A DNA stretch of 64,000 bases, from assembly GCF_050947875.1 (NCBI RefSeq), contig NW_027460335.1, positions 9,253,928 through 9,317,927 on the forward strand, in the 5' to 3' direction. Source of the stretch: Dermacentor variabilis. Lineage: Eukaryota > Arthropoda > Arachnida > Ixodida > Ixodidae. The notes under the pieces were generated by a model. It saw only the letters and a program-made list of their open reading frames with translations, was not told where the DNA came from and made no database searches. Below are positions 56,346 through 64,000 of this stretch, in pieces; the first letter of the stretch is position 1; every line of letters begins with the position of its first letter. A program made the translations under genes and the position numbers.

Positions 56346-57060
56346 CATCACCCTTGTTATATGGTTCCTCATGCATTTTCTAAGAAGCCCTATGCATCTG
56401 CACGGGCAATCGCATTTTAGGTTATCTTTTGCTTTAGATGACCTTTATCGCTTAAAAGCTAGCAATCATCTACATGTACACCATCATCATGATTAAATGT
56501 CTTAGCACATACACATCTTTAGGCAGATTCACGACATTACACTTTTCGCGTGACAGCGCTGGGGAGCTCGCAAAAGCATGCTTCCGCATTCAAACATTTC
56601 AGCGGAGAGGCAATTTCAATCAGTGCCCCGACGCTACGCAATCGCATCGTTGAATTTTCGGTCGCTGCGTACTTCCAGATGCCGTTGCTAGTCGGCGAGA
56701 CCTGCGTGTTGATCTCTGATGCAATGGTAAATCCGGGGATCCGAAGTGTACCAAAGCCAATTAAGGCTGCGCCGGGACTATATTGACGAAAAGGCTCGGT
56801 CCAGTATAAGGACCGCACCAGACTAAACTTGCGAAAGAAAGTGTGGCCGTTACACGAGTCTATGAGCTAGTCGTCTAGTGCGCGTTGCTAGCGTCTTCGC
56901 GATCGTCTTAGCCTGGGTGCAGAAATTTCACTGCGAGATAGGACGGGTTCTGTATCAGCCAGGTGAATAGTTCTTGCCACGCATGAAGCAATTAACTTTC
57001 TTATCCTGAGAGATTTCGGGATTGGAGGGGTGGAAAAAATGAGTTTATCTCATAAAGAGA
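56346..57060. other. no element identified
   Basis: Overlapping frames on both strands at 56537-56818 have no domain I know and no second copy here. Confidence 0.35.
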
Positions 57061-59126
57061 GACACGGCAGGTACGTACCCAAGAAGGGGGCCCGGGGGCG
57101 CCCGCCCCCCTCCCCAAAATTACGACGCATACCCCCCCCCCCCCCCCCGCCCTCACCGCCCACGCCACACATTCCTAAAGCGCCGCCAAATCAATGTTTA
57201 GACTTGACAGCTATTCGGTGGTCAACATTTTGTTGCCTTTTTAGTGCTTTTGGATGACGGTAGTTATCGGCGTCTCCTGGGATGTCAAGGCCAGTTTCCT
57301 CATCAATTCGTTGCCCGCGCGATTAACTCGAGATGCATTCAATTGTCACCATCTATTCAACGGTCACGCGCATCGTTGTGGCTTCGTGAGCTCAACCTTC
57401 TTCGTCTAGTCTGACCCAGGGACCAGGAAATGGATTCAGTTCGTGGTCAGCTGGTCTGAATGCGCGTGGAACGTGTTGCGGCCAGAGAAAATGGCAATTG
57501 CGTTTAACTTTTCTTTGTTTCATTATTTGCTCGAGCGACGGCTCGTCGCGACGCTGACAGATCCTCGGAACCATATACCCGCTATATGGGTTAGATAAGG
57601 TGGAAAATAAGATAGTGCGAGACAGCATCCATCATCAAACCCTGCAATAACCCTTAAACTCATAGGCAATATGACTGTCGCCCGTTAACTCATCTGGTGT
57701 TTCCCTAATTGTACAGCACTTTTCGTGCTGTACAATTATCAAATGGAAACAAGTCTCAAGGAGTTGAGAAATTAAGCGATCTACTAAGGGAGAGGGCCGA
57801 GACAACAGCCAAACAGGCAGGAAAAGCGAAAATTAACAAAGTTAGCCATTGCTTATGAAAATATTTATGGGTCAACACCTGTTTAATTAAACAGGAAACA
57901 GAGAGAACGCCGCCGGAAGTGGAGGACAATTCCGTGTGTTCTGAATCACGCTTCTACAGTTATCATTAGAGCCGCTCAACGTAGCCACTTCTCTGCTGTG
58001 CTTATGTATAGGTGTTTTTCTAACCTTTCGCGGTGGGCGCAGTACGTCTAGAATCGCAGCTTCCTGCATGCGCTCTACGCGGTTGTAGGCGACTGGCGGC
58101 CACGCATCGTTACGTAACTTCCCAAATAACAATATGAGCCGGTTCAGGCACTTGTTAGAGAAGTAAACGAGGGATCCAAAAAAAAAAGTGAGTGTGTTCC
58201 GCAAAAGTATATTTATGCATAATTCTTCCTGAGCTAATTGAAAAAAAAAACGCTACAATAGTCGCATTTTATAGTCTTAGGTCTGAAATGAAGCCCCGCC
58301 CACACCCTCATAACCGCCAGCCACTGTTCCTCCGCGAGGCTGCAAATAATTCGCACTTGAAACTTTTTCAGTTACCCAAATAAGGCGGTAACTACAAAAA
58401 TGAAATTATTAGCGCGTAATTTTATACCTTTTCCCTCGCCTATTATAGTGGAATGGCGAACTCCTAATTCTTTATTGAACTGAAATAACATGCTTGCTTC
58501 GCTACCACTATTTGTTGTGAAGTTTCACTTCAGTTGGCAGTGAAGTTTCCTTAGTAAAACGGGCGCAGCAGTGAAATGAACAGCACCGAAGACTTTGGAA
58601 GACTCCATACATTTTGTCCATGTCTGTTGCACACCTCATTGCTTCTGCCGATGAAAAGACTCTTCAAGAGCAGCAGACGCTCCGGAGGTATCAAGTACGA
58701 TGGCATTTTGAAAAGACCGCATGACGACGATTTTGTTGGCTTCTGTGATTGGCTGGCGGAGTAACGTAACTCCGCGCGGTGCGTTTGCCTTTGTTGCCAA
58801 CTGCTGCTTTTTCAGTTCTATTTTACTAACGTAACCTTTATTTTACCCTTTTGCTTCGTTATTTGTTCTTGGTGCTTCTTTCCGGCGCGAGTCCATTTAA
58901 CATGGTTCTTTGTTTGTCAAGTAAAGGAGAGGTGAATCGCAGAGGCGTACGTGTAAAGTACACCTTATTTCCGTTATCTTTTGTGGATTTATGCGTTTTT
59001 ATTGCGAATGGTGGGCGTTTTTCGCATTTGTACTAGTAAAGGTAATCCCCCCTCATTTGCATAGAAAAGTTACCTTGGGTGGCCCCCCCCCCCCCCCCCG
59101 ACAAGAAATCTTGCGTACGTGCCTGG
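57061..59126. other. unidentified 2-kb segment with C/G tracts at both ends
   Basis: Left end GGCAGGTACGTACCCAAGA (57068-57086) and right end TCTTGCGTACGTGCCTGG (59109-59126) are imperfect inverted repeats, each next to a run of C or G. The interior has no convincing gene; 58576-58764 is a 62-codon frame without a domain. Confidence 0.35.
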
Positions 59127-59154
59127 CCCGAGCTAAAGCTTCCTCTTAAGCATA
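59127..59154. mobile_element. terminal fragment of the TTAA-type MITE
   Basis: CCCGAGCTAAAGCTTCCTC followed by TTAA is the same end as the MITE at 20627-21342. Only this end is present. Confidence 0.7.
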
Positions 59155-59156
59155 CA

Positions 59157-61495
59157 CATTCGGTGCCTCATATATAACAACGAAGTAGTAGTTCTACGTA
59201 TACAATGTAACAGTAGTTGCTCATTGTCTTATAAAAGTACATAATTCGCTCATGGTCAGCTAGGGCTATTACAGGTACAGCTTTTGGATTGTGTAATTTG
59301 TAGTAGCAGATTAGGGAAGGCCTGTTTGTTTTGCATTTTCTAATAGAATATTAACAAAATGCTAACTAGTTTGATGTAATATGTGTATTGGCTTCGCTGG
59401 ACGCAGTGGCCGCATTTCTATGGGGGCAAAATGCAAAAGACGCCGGTGTACTGTGCCCTAGGGTCATGTTAAAGATCTCCTTGTCGTCAAAATTATCCGC
59501 GGCCTCCACTACGCCACACTTAATAATGTTATCGTTGTTTTGGGAATTAAAACAACAGAATCCAATTCACTTCGAGACCAACTGGAACTGACTGAATGAG
59601 TAACGCCGAGCAATACCAAAATAGTTAACGGTGATAACATCATGTTTCAAAGTTTAGACTTCGCACTGTGTCTTCGCAGATGGGCAGTAAATTTGATAGC
59701 AGCGTGTTCATTCCTTTGACAAGTTACATGTATGCCCCAAAGCGAACCTATTTGTTTTCCCTTACTGGCACTAGGTTGTGACTAAAACGTTCCCGCAAAT
59801 GTACGTGCGCGGGATGCTGCACATAGATAAATGGTGAATAAGAATGCTATCGCGCATATATGAGCAAGCTTATCGAATCGACTAAAAAAAGATTTCTTCA
59901 ACCGCCGTGGCAGCGTTGTGGTTATGGCTGCGCGCTGCTTAGCGCGCGGTCACGGACTCGATTCACAGCTAGCGTGGCCTCCTTTCGATGGGTGTGCAAT
60001 ATCAATACTACGTTGTGTGGAGCTTCCAGTGCACGTTAGAGTAGTGAAATTTATTTCGGATCTGTCCACTACCACATCATTCATAACCCACTCTTCAGCT
60101 TCGGCATGTTAAACCAGACGTTTCATTATTAAAGCATCGATCGCATATATTTGGGCTTATGGGTCGAATTGTGGTAATAAAATCTATGCGAAATCTCAAT
60201 GTCTTGTATGACTGAATCACAGGGGTTGCCAACAAGTAAACTGAGTTTTGAAACATCCTGAAGAGCCAATTCAACGAAAATATACCTGGTTGCGAATCTT
60301 CCATAGCCCATACGTTCAAATTATTGCGGTTCATCGGCGGTTCGTGCGGCTTAGCGCCATCTGTGTGACGAGGGAAAAATTCTGGCGAAAGAAAAAATAA
60401 GGTTACGCCAAATCCGTTAAAAACAAAAGTGACGTCATTTTGTTCTCAAAGGCACGACTCTTCGTTTTTCCTGGCCTACCATTGGATCCGTATATTCGAA
60501 CAGCCGCTATTCGACCTGATGGGCGTTTATAGCTTTCAGCGCGAAGAGCGATGGCTGAAGAAGTTAGCCATACGGGTATCAAAATCGCGTCCCTGTACAG
60601 AAAATACTTTCTTTGGAGGCCGACGAAAGCTTTAGATATAGGTTGCTGGGATTATAGTCTGACGCCAAGCCCTTCGGCGAGTGCCGTAGCATGAAAACAA
60701 CTCAAGTAAACAATTACCGGGCGGTCGTAGCTGACTACTTTTGGCTGAACACGTTAAGAAACGATGAAGCATTCCGAGCCATGAAATTTAGACAAGCGTC
60801 TACAAGCGAAGCATCACAACGTGAAAGGGGTGTATTGTAACAGCTGAACTTTACTAGCGCACCTTTCTGCACACTTCACGATCTGCATTGCATTGCAAGT
60901 GAAAGCGCCGTCAACGATAACTGCTAAAGAAAGTTATTTATTAATAATGATCAAATAAAATAGCGCTGTTTTTTCTTTACTCGTAAGACTTATATAAAAT
61001 AGATTAAGAATTACATTTTCGTTGAATGACTCTGTGTGTGGCATTAATTAAAAAAGAGCGATTTTTCTTTCCCAATGTCTGTTCTCACGAAACATATTCG
61101 CCCTTCAATCCCTGCTTCCGTAACAACCCTTCCAGATGTCAGCGACAATTCGTTCTGAATGCATTTTCGCCCGAAGCTTCGTCACCTCTTTGGATCGACC
61201 TTGCCAAGTTATGGCTGCTTGGATGGATGGATGGATGGATGGAAGTTATGAGCGTCTCCTTTGGAACGGGGTTGTGGGTTGAGCCACAAAGCTCTTGTTA
61301 TTTTATTGCCTAATATGTTACCTATGTTAAAAAGAAAAAAAACGCGATGAATTCCCATAACCAAAGTTTCTGCACCCCTGTTGTGAACTTTGTTTTTGTA
61401 CGCCTCCGCTGTTAGTCGTTTCCCTACTTTTCCTCCTCCAATTTTCAAATCGCCTCTTACTAATCTCTATTGCGGACATGTTTAGTTTTCCCTTG
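59157..61495 (+). repeat. dispersed direct repeat, copy 2
   Basis: Same order and orientation as 30225-33260, without the segment at 31910-32590. It contains degenerate Ruka-like pieces (59395-59560, 59890-60095). It runs into a longer LINE copy (61212-63050). Confidence 0.82.
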
Positions 61496-63050
61496 CTCTC
61501 GTTGAGCCAGCGGGCTTTAACGATGCCAGCGATTCATAACTCTACCGCAAGGCAGGTGTCTTCACATTCTGATAAGACATGCTCCATAATATTCTGAGGT
61601 TTACCGTCACAACCACGCGTTTTTCTTCCTTCTTTTATCTCGTTTTAAAAGTGCATGTTCTGAGACATCCTGATCTCACTTCGAAAAGTAGTGAGCTTCC
61701 CTCTGACATATCATAACTTGTTTGTTCTCCGATTTCGTTCTTTCCTCTCAAGTAGTTGCTCAAGGCAGGTTTCATTTCCATTGCCGCCACCCATGGGATT
61801 ATCTCAGCCTCTCTGACTTTACGCTTCACATTCTTCGTTGCTGTGTTGCTCACCCTACAGGACGCATACTTGCTCGTAAGCTTCATAGTTGACTTCCTGA
61901 ACTGTGAATCAATGTTATTTTTGTACGAATACCGGCCTGAACACTCTCCCAGCCCATATACTTTCACTCTATTCCTCAGTCGTTCTTCATAAATACTTTT
62001 ACTGTGAGCTTGCCTCACTTCAAATCTCGTCGAGACCATATCACTGCAAAGCTTCATTTGTAGTCTAGCCGTGAGCGCCCGATGCGAAGCGTCCCTCTGA
62101 TCTTTTGTTGCCATCGAGTCCTGACTGTACCAATGATTTCAAGCAAACAACCGCATTTCCAAATATAAGTCCGGGAACCATTGCACCTTTCCACACACCC
62201 TGGAGCACCTCGTACCTATTGATACCCTATAGCGCTCTGAGTTTGATAATGGCCCCAATTTTCTTCCCCTTTACAGTTATTGTCTTTTCCTGCGTTTCCA
62301 TACATCTATTGGCTTCGTTTACACATATACCAAGCTATTTATATTCTTTTACTCGAGGTACTGTTCCATGGTCCTGTATTGTCACTGTCTGTTCGCTGTT
62401 TTATTACATAGAATAACACCTGATCTTCTAACGCTAAATTTCAGACCTTACTTATCGCCTTGCTGTCTACAGATATTAGCAAGACGTGGCATACCACTTT
62501 GATTGTTACCCAGAAACGCAACGTCATTCACATAAAAAAAAAAAAACCTGGAAGCTGCTGCTCTACTACTGTACCCGCCTCTTTGTATGAGGGATATAAC
62601 CGGGAAATACTTCCTTCTAGCACCATTTTCATGCTCACCATGTACATCATAAGCTGCAGTCGAGATAAAGGGCACCCCTGCCTCTGTACCGTGCTGATAT
62701 AAACTTTTCCTCGCTCCTGATTTCTTCCCATTGAACGCAAACCGTATTGACTAGGTAAATCGTTCTCAAAATCTGTAGACAGTCGTCGCCTAAGCTTTCC
62801 CTTTCCAGAATGTCCCATAAAATTTTGTGGTCTACATTGTCATACGCTCCTGCTACGTCCAAAAACGTCACTCCTTACGGTCTCCTTTTTACTTTCGATA
62901 TTAATATACCCTTAGTAAGGAGAAATAATTTATGATCCAAAGACCTACCTATTCTGAAGCCATTCTGAAGTTGTCACAAAATGCCATTAATCTCTGCCCA
63001 TTCTTCCAGCCTTAACTTCCTGCATTGCTAAACAGTATTGACACGTGTAC
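61212..63050 (-). pseudogene. (CATC)n-tailed tick LINE: RT to C-terminus and tail
   Basis: The longest copy of this family here. Minus-strand order: a decayed F-R-x-G-R-S block (63040-62890), F-L-D-V-A-G-A-Y-D-N-V-D-H-K (62871), M-Y-M-V-S-M-K-M, F-Y-V-N-D-V-A-F-L (YADD replaced by YVND), I-C-R-Q-Q-G-D-K, then F-E-V-R-Q-A-H-S-K and S-L-L-F-E-V-R-S-G-C-L-R-T (61700s), and a (CATC)n tail at 61212-61241. Many frameshifts. The clade is not resolved by eye. Confidence 0.72.
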
Positions 63051-63088
63051 TTCTCTTTATCGGGCGACACGTTTCACCACCTAAGAAA

Positions 63089-63456
63089 TGTTATCGCACA
63101 GCGCGGGACGCGCCTGCATGTATCAGAAGTTTCTGGAATGTTATCTATGCTTCTATCCGCTGTCTGTTGTCGCCGAACCTTGTGTTATCTGATTTAATCG
63201 CGTGACGCGAATGGTGCAGAACTTTGTGGAAGTCACGCGAGTCGCAGCGGTTACTCTGGAACATTCGACGACTGATCTATAAAAGCCGATGCGCTTGACC
63301 CGCTGATCAGATTTTAGGCGATGGCCGACCGTGTTCGCCCCTATGGTTGTGCTATAAGTGTAGCCTGTTTTTGTGGGCACAGGTTCGCCCAATAACAGTT
63401 AGTTTTGTCTTTCACAGTATTGCTACTGTGTTCTTCAACGTCACTACCAAGTGACA
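63089..63456 (+). repeat. 5' LTR
   Basis: Starts TGTTATCGCACAGCG and ends AAGTGACA, 368 bp. The ends are inferred from the TG/CA rule and the primer-binding site two bases later; the 3' LTR is outside the window. Confidence 0.68.
63278..63285 (+). promoter_or_regulatory. TATA box in the LTR
   Basis: TATAAAAG about 180 bases before the LTR end, the usual U3 position for pol II initiation of a gypsy element. Confidence 0.6.
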
Positions 63457-63458
63457 TC

Positions 63459-63470
63459 TGGTGGGGGTGC
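63459..63470 (+). other. primer-binding site
   Basis: TGGTGGGGGTGC begins two bases after the LTR, complementary to a tRNA 3' end in CCA. The remnant at 35441-35452 has a related TGTTGGGAGGTG. The primer tRNA was not identified. Confidence 0.6.
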
Positions 63471-63479
63471 TTTTCGTTC

Positions 63480-64000
63480 ATGTACCGGACGCCCCCGTCA
63501 AGCCGTGATCCAAGCCCGGACCGCAAAGAGAACATCAACGTAGTCCCGGACCATCGAGCAAGCCGCCGTCTTCAACAGCTGCCCCCAGAGCACGGGCTTC
63601 TTCCTGAGAAGACCAAGAAGATTGTGGCCAAGGCAACTGCAATGGCAGACCCAGCGTCCCCCATCATGCTGCAGCAGCCCAGGGAGCATTTGACGTTCCG
63701 CGGTTCAGCATTTGAAGACACGGAAACCTGGCTTGAGACGTATCAGAGGGTCGCTGCATTTACCAGCTGGAACAACGACGACAAACTTCGACATGTCTTT
63801 TTCGCACTGGAAGACGCTTCCAGGACGTGGTTCGAGAACCGAGAAGCCACCTTAACGACCTGGGACCTTTTCCGAAGCGGCTTCGTGCAGACATTTACAA
63901 GCTTCGTACGCCGAGAACGAGCCCAAGCACTACTAGAAACCCGAGTGCAGCTGCCTAATGAGACCACCGCAATTTTTGCAGAAGGAGCCACCTATTCCTC
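63480..64000 (+). CDS. Ty3/gypsy gag, N-terminal part, open at window end
   Basis: ATG at 63480, no stop in 173 codons up to the edge. A basic, proline-rich N-terminus is followed by M-L-Q-Q-P-R-E-H-L-T-F-R-G-S, E-T-W-L-E-T-Y-Q-R-V-A-A-F, K-L-R-H-V-F-F-A-L-E-D-A-S-R-T-W-F and W-D-L-F-R-S-G-F-V-Q-T-F, the retrotransposon gag (capsid) pattern. Gag forms the particle in which the RNA is copied. The remnant gag at 35450-34354 shares the domain but differs in wording, so they are separate subfamilies. The last residues before the edge depart from what I expect, so a frameshift there cannot be excluded. Confidence 0.83.
   Translation, partial: MYRTPPSSRDPSPDRKENINVVPDHRASRRLQQLPPEHGLLPEKTKKIVAKATAMADPASPIMLQQPREHLTFRGSAFEDTETWLETYQRVAAFTSWNNDDKLRHVFFALEDASRTWFENREATLTTWDLFRSGFVQTFTSFVRRERAQALLETRVQLPNETTAIFAEGATYS

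Larger units (their letters stand above)
63089..64000 (+). mobile_element. Ty3/gypsy LTR retrotransposon, 5' part, running off the window
   Basis: 5' LTR (63089-63456), primer-binding site (63459-63470) and an open gag from 63480 to the end. LTR ends TG...CA, a TATA box and an undamaged gag start suggest a younger element than the gypsy remnants at 23890-25378 and 33290-35590. Confidence 0.82.

Noticed and set aside
56537..56818. 93-residue minus-strand gene and 78-residue plus-strand frame
   Set aside because: They overlap on opposite strands, neither has a domain or homologue visible, and there is no promoter or splice evidence.

Overview
This window looks like intergenic or heterochromatic DNA from a hard tick (Ixodidae). 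The organism call is an inference. It rests on a Ruka-type tRNA-derived SINE with its own target-site duplication (23634-23853), on the mix of L2/CR1-like, I-like, RTE and Ty3/gypsy elements, and on a TTAA-flanked MITE whose ends I recognise from ixodid sequence. I see no convincing single-copy host gene. Nearly everything recognisable is a transposable element, often several layers deep.

Layout. 1-7425: an I-like LINE (reverse transcriptase plus RNase H) split inside its RNase H domain by a complete minus-strand L2/CR1-like LINE (1863-6671) with both ORFs open. 7421-23888: a large imperfect inverted repeat (left arm about 7421-13550, right arm about 15022-23888, spacer about 1.5 kb). Its right arm carries a MITE and a SINE missing from the left arm. 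23890-30200: a decayed gypsy pol fragment, an RTE scrap, an L2-like 3' remnant and several 5'-truncated I-like insertions, two with 12-bp target-site duplications. 30225-33260: a block directly repeated at 59157-61495. 33290-35590: a gypsy leader, gag and protease remnant with an RTE fragment inserted in gag. 35600-36765: a LINE fragment. 36765-51266: a third copy of the inner part of the inverted repeat, interrupted by a TIR element (39257-44760) that itself holds a LINE (39338-43880), and by a near-full-length I-like LINE (45165-51104). 51255-63050: more LINE fragments, a short THAP-like reading frame, and poorly recognisable DNA. 63089-64000: a 5' LTR, primer-binding site and open gag of a Ty3/gypsy element that runs off the window.

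The most unusual system is the LINE at 39338-43880. Its 5' end is made of 309-bp tandem monomers. 309 is a multiple of three, and the monomers stay open in frame with ORF1. That frame then passes through a hydrophobic stretch and a canonical 2A ribosome-skipping motif (GDVELNPGP, 40167-40193). Further on, ORF1 and the ATG-less endonuclease ORF2 lie in one frame separated only by TAG followed by CTAG, a context that resembles known readthrough sites. Three translation features (variable leader, 2A, possible readthrough) are therefore stacked in one retrotransposon. The L2-like LINE at 1863-6671 also has tandem 5' monomers (244 bp), and in both elements the monomers join the body just after a CAG.
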